64,000 bases of DNA from Acidobacteriota bacterium (GTDB lineage: Bacteria; Acidobacteriota; Blastocatellia; RBC074): positions 372,001 to 436,000 of the forward strand of contig JADJXM010000001.1 in NCBI GenBank assembly GCA_016715865.1, given 5' to 3'. The translations under genes and the position numbers were made by a program. Under the pieces are notes generated by a model. It searched no databases and was not told the DNA's origin. It saw only the letters and a list, made by a program, of their open reading frames with translations. Below are positions 45,928-56,226 of the stretch, piece after piece; position 1 is the first letter of the stretch, and each line of letters starts with the position of its first letter.

Positions 45928-46709
45928 GTGACGCAAAACCGCAACTCGGTTTCATCGGCAAAGTCGTTCTCGTCACCGGTGCGGCTGAAGGGATAGGCCG
46001 AGAAGTCGTCTATCAGTTCGCCGCCTGCGGCGCTCGGGTTGCCGTCCACTATCATCGCAATCGTAAAGAGGCTGACAGGACAATGGCCGCGATCGGTGGT
46101 GAACACACATTGCACCAGGCCGACATCACTGATCCCGATCAGGCCAAAAGGCTGATTGATGAGGTCTATGAAAGCCATCATAGACTGGACATCCTGGTCA
46201 ATAATGCCGCGATCTTCGAACCTCACCCGATCGCTACGACTGATTATGAAGACTGGCAGGGCGCCTGGAATCGGACCATAGCCGCGAACCTGCTCGGGCC
46301 GGCCAATGTTACCTATTGCGCTGCGCGGAGGATGATCGAACAGGGCGGAGGCCAAGGGGGGAGGATCGTCAACGTCTCGTCGCGCGGAGCCTTTCGCGGT
46401 GAACCGACTTCTCCATCCTACGGCGCAAGCAAGGCCGGCCTCAATGCCATGAGCCAGTCGCTGGCGCAGGCATTGGCCCCGCATAATATTTTCGTCTATG
46501 TCGTCGCTCCGGGGTTCGTCGATACCGAACGCGTCGCCTACAAAGTGCGCGGCCCCGAGGGTGAAGCGATCAGCGCTCAGAGCCCGCTCAATCGCGTCGC
46601 CCGGACCGACGAAGTCGCGCGAACCGTCCTCTTTCTCGCTTCAGAGGGTACAGATTTCCTGACCGGTTGCATCGTCGATATCAACGGCGCTTCCTATCTG
46701 AGATCCTGA
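45924..46709 (+). CDS. Short-chain dehydrogenase/reductase
   Basis: 261 residues from the GTG at 45924, which overlaps the UbiB stop; a start further upstream would lie inside that gene. Motifs: VTGAAEGIGREV, DILVNNAAIF, VNVSSRGAFRG (the serine) and SYGASKAGL (YxxxK), then VVAPGFVDTER. This is a FabG-like NAD(P) oxidoreductase with ACP-, sugar- or quinone-like substrates possible; the coupling to UbiB hints at lipid or quinone metabolism but no more. Confidence 0.88.
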
Positions 46710-46718
46710 TGCTGATGT

Positions 46719-46822
<104 letters not shown>

Positions 46823-47597
46823 AGAAAAATCAGGCTCAGGCAAGTCAACCCGGCTTCGGCTTTCTGAAGCTCGCTGATATCCAGCTCCTCGACCAGAAAA
46901 CCCCGTGCTTCGATCAGTAGTCTCGATTTCGGATTTCCCGCCGTTAACAAAATTTTATCGCTGATTGAAATCGTATTGGCTGCCCAAGGCTCATCGGGCG
47001 GTACTCTGATCAGGTCGAAATCGGCAAATCGAGTGAGATCTATCCATTTCGCATTGGCGATAACGGTGTTGTCGCCGATGTAGGTGCAGCCGGTCTTGAG
47101 GTGCAGGCAGCCGTTCATCGCGACCGGGAGAAGTTCATAACCGCAGGGTTTGACGATCCTGCCAAGCTGGTCGATGCCCTCGGCATTTGTCCGGCTTGAC
47201 TGGCCGACGTAAATCCGGCGTTCGATGAGCAAGACATCGCCACCATCAAGCGTCCCCGGCTCATGAATTTCCTGAACCGTTCGAAAATCAGAAAGCACAG
47301 GCAGCAGGCTGGCCGTCTCAGCTCTTCGCGACTCTGCGCCGGGCCGCGTTAGAATGGCAACATCGTCAAACACAATGGCGGCATCCTCGATGAAGACGGC
47401 ATCGGGCAGGCCGGTCAATGCCGGCAAATGGATCAGATCGACGCCGAGTTGCACCAGCTTCTCTCTGTATTGCTGATGCTGGGCGAGGGCGAGATCCTGA
47501 TCGACCGGTTCCCTCGAGACATGCGTCAGCTCGCAGTTTTCCAGAGGCTCGCCGATCTCACGTGTGATCGCTGTCATTCTCGATTTATTACCCATGC

Positions 47598-48944
47598 TTA
47601 ACGCGGAGACTTGTCTTCTTCCAGAACCATGGTGGTTCCGAACGTCAGTGTGGCTGGTTTGAGCCTGATCGACAGTGGAGCGGCCGGTTGATACTGATCG
47701 TCGAGCAGAAACATTTTGTTGACCGATTTCAGATCGCACCTCGCGGTCGATGCCTTCTGATTATCCTCTTCAGTTCTCGGATTCCCAGGCAGACCACAGG
47801 CGACGGCAACCTGTTCGATCTCGCCCGCAGCAATGCGTCGTGGAAGGCGAATTGTCGTCCGATAAAATCCGCTCCGGTCGATCCGGTATGATCCGATGCC
47901 CTGATCGGAGTTGTACCACGTCGGATCGTTCTTCAGTTTGACCGAAAAACTGATCGCACTGCCGTTGTTCTGGACCGACTCGGCGTCAAGATAGAGATAG
48001 TTGCGCAGGTCTGCGATCCGTTTACCGAGTGTCCGTTCGTCGGTCAGTTTGCCCTCGCGGAGCATCTCCTCCGCCATGACCTGATATGTCCACGGATGCC
48101 TGTCCATGACCTCTTCGCGCGATGACCGCCTCAGATCAACCGCAATCGGGCTGAGCGTGAACCGGACACCCGTCACTCCGACATCGGAAAAATTGTTGTT
48201 GTCCGAGGCTACGCGCAGCAGCGGATGATCGGCCTCCATGCGTCCGCTGAAGATCGTCGTTTCGTGATTGACACCCTGAAAGATCATTGCGGGGACGCCA
48301 ATCTTCCTGTCCAGCCTGGTTTCGATTACCCATTCGATATCAGTCGTGCGACCCCATCTGGACATAAGCGCGCTGGTCTGGGTCCCGCCGTCCTCATTGC
48401 TGAAGATGACCGTATAACGCAGTGAAATCTTTCCTCCATCATCGATCGTCTCGTAGTACATCAGCAAAGGGATGTCACTGAATTTCCCGATCGTGTTGGT
48501 CCGGGCATAGAGAAATGGTGTGTTTGCGATCCCCGCAAACCGCGGGTCATTGCGTCCGACCAGCGAGACCACGGCATCGTCGATATGAACCGTCTTCGCC
48601 CCTGCAGCAGAGAGCTTGCGATTGACCTCGATGCGAAGCCTGTGTTCGCCGGCCGCAACTCTGCCCAGCAGAACCGAATACGTGAAGCGTTTATGACCCG
48701 AGTGCAAAATCAGGTCCTGATGATATCGATCGTCAACGAAGATGGTCACCGTAGCCGCTTCGCTCCCGCTCTCCCGCCAGGAGGTCCCAGGCGCACGTGC
48801 CGTCAGATCCAGCACCGCCTCTGATTCCGAGTCTGAGCGAAAGGTCTTTTCGATTAGTGTCTGCGAGAAGACGTTTGTTTTCAGAATGATCAACGCGAGC
48901 ATGATCAATAAAAAATGATTGATAATCCTTGGAGGTGATTTCAT
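47598..48944 (-). CDS. Exported protein of unknown function
   Basis: 448 residues from the ATG at 48944, which is the start with a signal peptide (RIINHFLLIMLALIILKTNV then FSQ); the longer frame is translated repeat. The mature part looks like consecutive beta domains: an N-terminal region with VTIFVDDRYHQDLILHSGHK, then PRFAGIANTPFLYARTN and KFSDIPLLMYYE, and further strands to the end. I do not recognise a family. Its position between a ceramidase-like enzyme and dimethylargininase suggests a surface or periplasmic role. Confidence 0.6.
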   Translation of the reverse strand: MKSPPRIINHFLLIMLALIILKTNVFSQTLIEKTFRSDSESEAVLDLTARAPGTSWRESGSEAATVTIFVDDRYHQDLILHSGHKRFTYSVLLGRVAAGEHRLRIEVNRKLSAAGAKTVHIDDAVVSLVGRNDPRFAGIANTPFLYARTNTIGKFSDIPLLMYYETIDDGGKISLRYTVIFSNEDGGTQTSALMSRWGRTTDIEWVIETRLDRKIGVPAMIFQGVNHETTIFSGRMEADHPLLRVASDNNNFSDVGVTGVRFTLSPIAVDLRRSSREEVMDRHPWTYQVMAEEMLREGKLTDERTLGKRIADLRNYLYLDAESVQNNGSAISFSVKLKNDPTWYNSDQGIGSYRIDRSGFYRTTIRLPRRIAAGEIEQVAVACGLPGNPRTEEDNQKASTARCDLKSVNKMFLLDDQYQPAAPLSIRLKPATLTFGTTMVLEEDKSPR

Positions 48945-48969
48945 AAAAATACTTGCTTTCCTGCGGCTA

Positions 48970-49066
48970 ATATGGAGTACGGCGGCCCGGCGCCGCTTTC
49001 CTTTCACTTTCAGTGTTGCAGACTTCCGATACCAAAGCGGCGCCGGGCCGCCGCACTCCACATACG
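48970..49066. repeat. Hairpin repeat, ggagtacggcgg family
   Basis: Arm atggagtacggcggcccgg then cgccgcttt (48972-48999) is inverted at 49034-49063 (aaagcggcgccgggccgcc). Two mismatches were seen. It fills the gap between the ceramidase-like and unknown genes inside the presumed operon, so it could attenuate the downstream genes. A relative is at 1051-1114. Confidence 0.8.
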
Positions 49067-49067
49067 T

Positions 49068-50456
49068 TTATTTGTCCGAAACTCTCCGTACAAGAGACAT
49101 CGTCTTTTCCATAATCTTCTCTTCGATGACAGGCATGAACGGCCCGGGCTGATCGTAATAGATCATCGATTCGACGACTTCGTATCCGCCTTCGGGGAAC
49201 ATCCGCGCCGAAGGGACATAAGCGAAGACGTCATTCGAATATCCGGCGACCCAGACTCTGCCTTTCACTTCGCGCTTCAGCCGCAGAGCGTAATCGGTCA
49301 CGATCTCTCCGGCCAGTCCGATCATCGTGAAATCGGATCCGATCCGTACGACCTGGATCGGATATGGGTATTCAGAGATCAGCCGCCCGTCCTTCCCCAA
49401 CCGATCCAGCATACGCCGCGCGTGGCGCTGGTGAAAGACATTCGGGTGCGAGAGCTGTGCAGTGAACATCTCCTTTGTCGGCGGCGGAGCGAACGGCAGG
49501 CTGACGATGTCGAAGGCCGCGCGAACTCCTCCCTTGACCGGCGACATCTTCGACTGCAATACCGTTCCGACCGCAGAGCCAAGCTCTTTGCCGTGTTGCG
49601 TCGCCAGTTCGAGTTTGCTGCGCGGATATGGATTAATATCGGCTCCGCATCCCATCAGAAAAAGGGCAGTCGCGCCAGGATGTGTGCTTTCGATCTCTTG
49701 CTGCGCAAAACCGGCGTAATCTCCGCTCCACTGCTGAAACTCACCGGTCAACGTGGTGTTATGGCAGGCATAGCCGAAAAGGACGCCTCTTATCCTGCCG
49801 GCCTCAGATTCGATCTTCAGGACAGGGACGCTGCGATCGACTACGCCACCCGGGTTCGGGCTGTTGATCACTCCGTCGGGTGTGATCTTGCGGCGATTCA
49901 TCGCAAAAGACGCTTCTCCAACGCCGTATGAGATACGCGCCGGCGCCAGATCGCCGAGCGCGCTTCCGATCAGGGCTACGATCTGGTCTTCAAGTTTTCC
50001 GGTGTAGGCATCGATCGCTTCGATCTGATCTTTCTCCAGTGCATAGGCTCCGGCAAGCGAATCGCGCAAAACCGGCCCTGAATGCGTGTGCGATGAATTG
50101 AGCAATATCGATTCGCGGCCGAGCCCGTATTTTTTGCCCGCCTCAGCGGCGATCCGGTCAGCCGTCTTGCGCGGGAAACCGAGCAGATCACTGGTGACGA
50201 TGACCAGACGATGACCCGCAGAGTCTTCGATCGCCAGCGCTTTGGCATAAAGATCCTGAAGCTTGCCCTCGGCGGGTTTCGTGCGTGCGGCATAACCGGC
50301 CATCCAGAGCGGCTGTTGCGGCGTGATGACGACCTTCGCCAATCCCGCCCTGAGCTCTCCCGGTTTTAAATTCTTTCCCTGCGTATGTGCATCCATCTTT
50401 AATGGCTGGAAAATAATCGAAAACGAAAGAAGGATTAAAAGTAGCGATAACTTCAT
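49068..50456 (-). CDS. Neutral/alkaline ceramidase-like exported hydrolase
   Basis: 462 residues from the ATG at 50456 (MKLSLLLILLSFSIIFQ, signal peptide); the longer frame begins in a repeat. The N-terminal ceramidase pattern is clear: LRAGLAKVVITPQQPLWMAG, VIVTSDLLGFPR, the NSSHTHSGP metal and catalytic segment, GYACHNTTLTGEF and FLMGCGADINPY. Homologues cut ceramide or other N-acyl links; it lacks the full-length C-terminal lid domain, so another amide substrate is possible. It would act in the periplasm or outside. The insertion sequence at 50585 lies 128 bases upstream and separates it from its neighbours. Confidence 0.85.
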   Translation of the reverse strand: MKLSLLLILLSFSIIFQPLKMDAHTQGKNLKPGELRAGLAKVVITPQQPLWMAGYAARTKPAEGKLQDLYAKALAIEDSAGHRLVIVTSDLLGFPRKTADRIAAEAGKKYGLGRESILLNSSHTHSGPVLRDSLAGAYALEKDQIEAIDAYTGKLEDQIVALIGSALGDLAPARISYGVGEASFAMNRRKITPDGVINSPNPGGVVDRSVPVLKIESEAGRIRGVLFGYACHNTTLTGEFQQWSGDYAGFAQQEIESTHPGATALFLMGCGADINPYPRSKLELATQHGKELGSAVGTVLQSKMSPVKGGVRAAFDIVSLPFAPPPTKEMFTAQLSHPNVFHQRHARRMLDRLGKDGRLISEYPYPIQVVRIGSDFTMIGLAGEIVTDYALRLKREVKGRVWVAGYSNDVFAYVPSARMFPEGGYEVVESMIYYDQPGPFMPVIEEKIMEKTMSLVRRVSDK

Positions 50457-50584
50457 TATTCTTTTCTCCAGTATGGGAGCGCATATCCGGGAGCGCAGGC
50501 ATCCTTGCCTGCATGCTTTGATCAATAGTCTTGTGGATTTCATTCGGTTTTCGGCATGAGTCCATGCAGGCAAGGATGCCTGCG

Positions 50585-51988
50585 CCATTAGTTTCTACAC
50601 AAGTTTGATCTTTGAAAAACCTTTGATAAACATGTCTGTATGTCATTAAAGTTCCTGACATTGAGACGCGGTTGCAAGAAAGGTATCGTAAATTAGTGCA
50701 ACAACATCTGAGTATAGCCAAGGGTGTTGCCGCCGGATTACGACATTTTTCTGCAACATCCAGACCAATGGCGGCGGCACAAGCAGCCTGGCGATTCTAC
50801 AAGAATGAAAGAGTCAGTCTGGTCGAACTGGCCAAGCCAATCCTGGAGCAGGCTAAAGTTGCCGCCACAGCATGTCGTGAATGGGCGCTGGTGATCCATG
50901 ACTGGTCGCCGCTGCACTACACGAATCATGAAAGCAAGAAAGATCGAATAGTTCTCTACAACAAGAACGATTTCGGCTATCTCTTGCAAGCCGCCCTGCT
51001 GATCTCAGATCGTGACGGAGCGCCGTTGTGTCCGGTGTATCTGGGAGTCGAGGCGGCCGACGGCGTCCACAGCACGCGGCGTGAAGGTCTCTTGCCGCGT
51101 CGCCCGGAGATAGATGAGATCAACCGGACGATGGGCTATATCGAGCAGCAGGAACCGGCCATAAGATCGTCCATATCATCGACCGTCAAGGCGACAGCTT
51201 ACTGCACTTGCGCCGATTTGAACGCTGCGGAAGAACTTACCTGATTCGCGGCAACGATGTGCGAAGAGTCGAGCACGAAGGGCAAAGCCGACTCTTGAGC
51301 GAGGTCGAAGCGATGATGGAAGATCAATTCCGCTTCAGCCGTGAGATCCAGTACAAAGGCCGCAAGGCTTTTCAATACGTATCCGAGACGACAGTTACGC
51401 TCTCCGGTCCGGCACGAAAACAACGCCGACGCGGAGGCAAGCTCAAATATCAAACGATCCAAGGGCGTCCAATTATTCTCCGGCTCGTACTGGCTCAAGT
51501 CCGTGATCAGAATGGAGCCGTGCTCGCGACCTGGCGACTGTGGACCAATCTTCCTGCTTCGGTAACCACAGAGACGGTATCTCTCTGGTACTACTGGCGC
51601 TGGAGAGTTGAATCCTATTTCAAGTTACTGAAACGTGCAGGTCAGCATGTCGAGCAATGGCAGCAAGAGAATGCGGATGCCATTGCCAAACGGTTGATGA
51701 TTGCCGCACAGGCCTGCGTTATCGTCTGGGCACTCGATCAGTCGACTGATACGCAGGTCGCGCCTTTGCGGCAAATGCTGGTCCGTTTGAGCGGACGATT
51801 GATGAAACACGGCGTCGATTGGACAGCACCAGCCTTGCTCGCGGGAATGTGGAACCTGATGGCAATCATCAGCGCTCTCGAACAATATTCCCTCGACGAG
51901 CTTGAACAGATGTCACAGCTTCTCTTTCAGATGCTAGATCTGGAAGATGAGTTCAAAGGTTTCAAAGAACATGTGTAGAAACTAATGG
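50585..51988 (+). mobile_element. IS4-superfamily insertion sequence
   Basis: 1404 bp bounded by perfect 17-bp terminal inverted repeats (ccattagtttctacaca and its complement) and flanked by a 6-bp direct duplication CCTGCG (50579-50584 and 51989-51994), seen by comparison with the uninterrupted copy of the host repeat. The transposase is split by a frameshift. Confidence 0.9.
50672..51978 (+). pseudogene. IS4-family (Tn5-like) transposase, frameshifted
   Basis: The first frame starts at about a TTG at 50672 and carries WALVIHDWSPLHYTNHESKK (first Asp), then loses register near 51145. The other frame carries IVHIIDRQGDSLLHLRR (second Asp) and, from 51208, the YREK motif YYWRWRVESYFKLLK (Y-x2-R-x3-E-x6-K). 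The two parts together make a full DDE transposase of about 435 residues. The shift is minus one or equivalent, with no obvious slippery run, so the gene is probably inactive; programmed frameshift is less likely. Confidence 0.85.
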
Positions 51989-52005
51989 CCTGCGCTCCCA
52001 GGGGA

Positions 52006-52860
52006 TTACGGCCATTCGGTCTTCGGACGAAAATTGTAAGTCAGAAAGTACTGATTGATTGTTGCGTTGTTCCATTTCGAGACCTTGATCATTTTCGTTC
52101 GTTCAAGCGTTTTAACCGGATCGATCAACTTTGAAAAATTCGTGAAGTCCTTCCACGAGCCGGTGAACTTGCCTGGCCAGCCAAGACGTGCAGCCAGCGG
52201 ATGATCGATCAGCCGGCGACCCTCTTCGGACAGCTTGCGATAAGTTCCTTCCTGATAATCCTTGAGCGCAATCGCCTGATCTGTCGGATAGTATTTCTTC
52301 TCGACATCGCCCGATCCGGCGACGATCCTCATCTCTTCCCATCCGTGAGGCAGAGACCCGTGCTTGCCCCACTGGACGTTGATGCGCGGCCGCATCCCGT
52401 TGCGGCGGGCATCGGACAGCGCTTCGGCGCCTCCTTCGAGTATCCGCCCGTGGAAATAGGTCCAGATCTTCTCGATCGTTTTTCGATCGTTTGAATACCG
52501 CACCCAGATCAGTTCGTGATCGCAGGGATCGTTGTCTTCGGGAAAGTCGATATCGTCCTCCCAGAAGAAATGATAAGCGATGAGCGGCTCAGTCGGGTGA
52601 ATCAGGACGGCGAAATCCTTGAGCGGAAAGAACTCAGTCGGCGTGACGAACAATCGCGGAGCGAATTTGACGGCGAGATCCTTCTCATCGGCAGTCGGCA
52701 CGCGTGGAGGGTCCATTTCGATCACGCGCCTGTATTCGCGGCTAGCATCATCCAGGCAGCGTTTCAAATGATGCGCAATCGCTCGCTCGTTGATTTCACC
52801 TGCATTCTGGGCAGCCAGAACGGGAATGATCATCAGAATCAGCCGAAAAAATGTCATCAT
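52006..52860 (-). CDS. Exported protein of unknown function
   Basis: 284 residues. A short signal-like start (MMTFFRLILMIIPVLAAQNA) is followed by AVKFAPRLFVTPTEFFPLKD, then YHFFWEDDIDFPEDNDPCDH with ELIWVRY, and SLPHGWEEMRIVAG. The HE...WV and aspartate-rich block resembles the fold of NPP1/Vps62-like beta proteins, but this is distant and not certain. Its ATG overlaps the stop of the GH4 gene by 4 bases (ATGA), so it is coupled to it. The IS at 50585 begins close to the repeat just beyond its stop. Confidence 0.6.
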   Translation of the reverse strand: MMTFFRLILMIIPVLAAQNAGEINERAIAHHLKRCLDDASREYRRVIEMDPPRVPTADEKDLAVKFAPRLFVTPTEFFPLKDFAVLIHPTEPLIAYHFFWEDDIDFPEDNDPCDHELIWVRYSNDRKTIEKIWTYFHGRILEGGAEALSDARRNGMRPRINVQWGKHGSLPHGWEEMRIVAGSGDVEKKYYPTDQAIALKDYQEGTYRKLSEEGRRLIDHPLAARLGWPGKFTGSWKDFTNFSKLIDPVKTLERTKMIKVSKWNNATINQYFLTYNFRPKTEWP

Positions 52861-54233
52861 TTCAAATCCCCAAGGTGGTCGACGTCGGATCGCACCAGCA
52901 CCCGGACCAGTTCATCCGCTTTGCTCCATTGCCCTACGATCGGGTAGGCCAAAAGCGCTAGTTTCGCCAGATCGGCCGATCGCTCGATCGCTGCGCGGAT
53001 CGTCAGGTTCTCATACTCCTTTACGGATTGAACGAGACCTTTCACAGCGCCTGGCAGAGCTCCGACAGCCAGCGGCAGAGCCCCGTTTCGATCGACCAGA
53101 CAGGGAACCTCGACTACGTCATCATTTTTAAGGTCACTGATCGCTCCACGATTGCTGACGTTGACTACGATGCGTGAAGGCGAGTCCGCTGCCAGCGCCG
53201 TCATCACGTCGAGCGCGATCCGGTGATAACCCGTTGCGGCATCGAACGGGTCTGCTTCCTGTTCAAGCCCATCAGCCAGAGCTGAACCTGCCTCTGCTTC
53301 GAGTTTCATGTACGATCCCGAACGGCGGCGCAGGTAGTCACGATAAACCTCGAGTGCCTGATCCATCCGACCGGAATGCATCTCAGTCAGCAATCGATCG
53401 AAGAGCGTTGAATTCAGGCGGACGATCTCTTCGCCGCGGCTGGCGCCCGCCTTGAGCTGATTAGAAAGCGCCCGACTCTGCTCGTAATAGAAATAGAGAT
53501 ACTCACTCGGGATCATCCCGAGCGCGCGGATCATTGCCGGATCGAACAGGTCAGCATGATACAGGCTGCGCAGCGCTGCATCGTTGTTAATGATGCTTGA
53601 AGTGACATCTTCTCCACGCAGCAGGATGCGTCTGACCCAGCCCAGGTGATTGAGGCCGAAATAATCGCATTGAACCTCACATGCCGGAGCCTTGAGCACC
53701 AGCGCGATGCGATGGAACATCTCGCTCGGCGTGTCACAGATTCCGATCAGCCTCAGATTTGTATGAGCGGCCAGCGCCTGCGTGATCAGCCCCGCCGGGT
53801 TGGTGAAGCTGACGAACCATGAGGCCGGTGCGTATTTTTCAACCGTCCGGGCATGTTCCAGCGCGACGGGTATCGTCCGCATCGCTTTCGCAAATCCGAC
53901 TATGCCGGTCGTCTCCTGCCCGGCGATGCCGTGATCGATCGCCAGCCGTTCATCCCGCGCGCGTATGTCCATGCCTCCAACGCGGATGCTGCTGATGACG
54001 AAATCGGCGCCCTCGACGGCCTCCTCGATACGCTCCGGCGTCGTCACCCAGACCTCTCCGCGCAACTGGCGGGCGACCTCCTTTGAAAGTTCACCCGTCA
54101 GTCTGACACGATCACGGTCCGGGTCGTACAGCGATATCTCTTCAACCCCGATAACTTCCCGCGACTGTATCAGACCATGCGCAACCAGAGGTGTCCGTAT
54201 CCCGCCTCCGCCGATGATGGCTACTTTCTTCAT
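52857..54233 (-). CDS. Glycoside hydrolase family 4 (6-phospho-beta-glucosidase type)
   Basis: 458 residues. GH4 enzymes use NAD+ and a metal ion to cut glycosides by a redox mechanism. The start VAIIGGGGIRTPLVAHGL is the NAD site, then GQETTGIVGFAKAMRTIP, FTNPAGLITQAL, the metal-cysteine segment IGICDTPSEMFHR, and the FGLNHLGW motif. Closest subgroup by eye is CelF/LicH-type 6-phospho-beta-glucosidase; no PTS gene is nearby, so a non-phosphorylated glycoside is possible. It is three bases after the inositol oxygenase gene and overlaps the next gene by 4 bases. Confidence 0.9.
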   Translation of the reverse strand: MKKVAIIGGGGIRTPLVAHGLIQSREVIGVEEISLYDPDRDRVRLTGELSKEVARQLRGEVWVTTPERIEEAVEGADFVISSIRVGGMDIRARDERLAIDHGIAGQETTGIVGFAKAMRTIPVALEHARTVEKYAPASWFVSFTNPAGLITQALAAHTNLRLIGICDTPSEMFHRIALVLKAPACEVQCDYFGLNHLGWVRRILLRGEDVTSSIINNDAALRSLYHADLFDPAMIRALGMIPSEYLYFYYEQSRALSNQLKAGASRGEEIVRLNSTLFDRLLTEMHSGRMDQALEVYRDYLRRRSGSYMKLEAEAGSALADGLEQEADPFDAATGYHRIALDVMTALAADSPSRIVVNVSNRGAISDLKNDDVVEVPCLVDRNGALPLAVGALPGAVKGLVQSVKEYENLTIRAAIERSADLAKLALLAYPIVGQWSKADELVRVLVRSDVDHLGDLK

Positions 54234-54236
54234 CCG

Positions 54237-55073
54237 TTACCACCGGAGCTTTTCAGGGAAGAATTCCGAAACCAGCTCCTCGTAATACGGCTTGAGTTCG
54301 TTGATGTCAGGTCTCACTTCGCTCTTCGAGTAGAGGTCATACGGATTGAAGGCTCGAACCCATTTCAAAACTTCGGCATCTCCATCATTGAGCAGATGCG
54401 TGTAGGCGCCTTCCCTGTGAATCGGATAGCACGAATGATAGCGGATCATCCATTGAGCCTCTTTCGGCAGGTAGTCCCGCGTGACCAGATACAGATATTC
54501 ATCATGGCCCCACGAAATGTGTAGATTGTCGATGCCGCAATGTTCTTCATAAATCCCGTTCGGAGTGCTGTAGACGGGATGATCGTAATCCGGGTTGGCC
54601 TTGAACAGTTCGGGGTAGACGATCTTGTCTGAAAAAGCGCAGCCGACGGGGAAGGTGTCTCCGACGACGGCCCACTGCGGCTCGTCGTACATGCAGAGCA
54701 CCTTGCCCAGATCGTGAATGAAACCGGCCAACTGAAACCAGCGCGGATGCCCGTCCAGCCGTATCGCCTCGGCTGTCTGCAATGCGTGGTCTATCTGCGG
54801 CAGATCGATGTCCGGATCGCTGTCGTCGACCAGACTGGTCAGATACTCCATCGCCTCCCAGATGCTCATCTCGGCTTTGTCCAGCCGGCCGTATTCAGCC
54901 TTTTTCGAAAGGACGAAGTCGAGCGTCTGGTTGGCGTGGTTGAGCCTGTACAGTTCCTGAACGCAGGCGCGGGCTTCGGCCGCGTAGTTTCGATACTTAT
55001 CTGCCTGCTCGATATTTTCTAAAAAAGGTGATGATGTTTCAGGTAGATTTTGTGGGTGTAAGACTTCTGACAT
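54237..55073 (-). CDS. myo-Inositol oxygenase (MIOX) homologue
   Basis: 278 residues from the ATG at 55073, which has GGAG 8 bases upstream. A di-iron HD-domain enzyme that oxidises myo-inositol to D-glucuronate with O2. All ligand blocks are visible: FIHDLGKVL (HD), FPVGC, DNLHISWGHDEYLYLV, and MIRYHSCYPIHREGAYTHLL. MIOX is chiefly eukaryotic, with scattered bacterial members. It is the first gene of an operon with a GH4 glycosidase, so an inositol glycoside might be cut and the inositol oxidised; that link is inference. Confidence 0.92.
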   Translation of the reverse strand: MSEVLHPQNLPETSSPFLENIEQADKYRNYAAEARACVQELYRLNHANQTLDFVLSKKAEYGRLDKAEMSIWEAMEYLTSLVDDSDPDIDLPQIDHALQTAEAIRLDGHPRWFQLAGFIHDLGKVLCMYDEPQWAVVGDTFPVGCAFSDKIVYPELFKANPDYDHPVYSTPNGIYEEHCGIDNLHISWGHDEYLYLVTRDYLPKEAQWMIRYHSCYPIHREGAYTHLLNDGDAEVLKWVRAFNPYDLYSKSEVRPDINELKPYYEELVSEFFPEKLRW

Positions 55074-55141
55074 GAACCTGACTCCTTTGAGGGCGGACAC
55101 GTTGATGGAACGATAAAGTATTGCGCTGGGTGAATAATATA

Positions 55142-56226
55142 GGACTTACGCAAAACGACATTAATGTCGCCAGTTCATTGAAAAAGGGTTAGAGTCTTGG
55201 GTATGAAACCCCCTGTGACTCGATTGGAATATTGCCAATATTTGCTGGTCAGTCAGATCAACTACACACTGACGAACTTTGCCGATCATAGTGAAAAATT
55301 CTCGCACGATGAGATAAATCGCTATCTTCGCGGAGAGAAAATCACGCCATGTCTGGTCTGGGAAAACGTAGAGAGCCAGATCGAACGGACGCCAGACGGG
55401 TATTTGATCTTTGACGATACAGTTCTTGATAAGAACTATTCTTTCTCGATCGAACTCGTGCGGAGCCAGTATAGCGGCAACGCTCACAGCGTGATCAAAG
55501 GGATCGGCGTAGTCACCTGTATTTACGTCAATCCGGACCTCGATCGATTCTGGCTCATCGACTATCGCATTTACGATCCAGACGGAGATGGCAAAAGCAA
55601 ACTTGATCATGTGCAGGAGATGCTGACCAACATCATCCACCAAAAGCAGCTGCCATTTCACGCCGTTTTGATGGATAGTTGGTATGCCACCAAGGATCTC
55701 ATATGTTCATCGAATCGGTTCCAGAAGTTCTACTATTGCCCGCTCAAAGACAATCGTCAGGTCGACGATTCAGGAGGCGAGCGTTCCTATCAGCGAATCG
55801 ATTCATTGAACTGGAGCGAAGACGAACTTCGCCACGGCAAGCGGATCAAAATCAAGGGTTTTCCCAAAGACCACAAAGTGCAGTGTTTCCGGGTCAGAGA
55901 CGTCTACCCGTCGCACGGATTGGATCGTCACCAACGATCCGGCTGCCGATTCCACTCCAGGCTACACAAAAGTGTGCGGCTTCCGTTGGAAGATCGAGCA
56001 ACTGCACCGCGAAGGTAAACAACTCACAGGCCTGGAACGATGCCAGTGCCGCAAGGCCCGAATTCAGCGCAATCACATCGGCTGCGCTTTGTTGGTCTGG
56101 GTCAGACTCAAAGAACTAGCGCTTCAAACCGGTCGCACGGTTTACCAAATCAAACACGGGTTGCTGGATGATTACCTCATTCAGCAGCTCAAAAATCCAT
56201 CGATCAAGATGGTTAATGCGTAAGTC
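55142..56226 (+). mobile_element. IS701-like insertion sequence
   Basis: About 1085 bp. The ends GGACTTACGCA (from 55142) and TGCGTAAGTC (56217-56226) are inverted repeats, and TATA directly repeats on either side (55138-55141 and 56227-56230). It carries one frameshifted transposase and lies upstream of the inositol oxygenase gene, about 70 bases from its start. Confidence 0.85.
55197..56223 (+). pseudogene. IS701-family transposase, frameshifted
   Basis: Frame 1 runs from 55197 to about 55898 with FDDTVLDKNYSFSIELVRSQ and VLMDSWYATKDL (two of the DDE acids). From about 55906 another frame continues with TRRTDWIVTND and VCGFRWKIEQLHREGKQL, to the HGLLDDYLIQQLK end. One shift near 55898-55906 separates them. 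The family is known mainly from cyanobacteria; this assignment is by recalled similarity. Probably inactive. Confidence 0.82.

Larger units (their letters stand above)
50489..51999. repeat. gggagcgcaggcatcc element, copy B, interrupted by an IS
   Basis: The left arm starts at 50489 (gggagcgcaggcatccttgc) and the right arm runs to 50584 (atgcctgcg), then resumes with ctccc at 51995-51999. The insertion at 50585-51988 lies inside the right arm. Without the IS it matches copy A (46723-46822). Confidence 0.8.

Noticed and set aside
50585..56226. Composite transposon carrying the inositol oxygenase/GH4 genes
   Set aside because: The two insertion sequences have different ends, different transposase families and separate target duplications.
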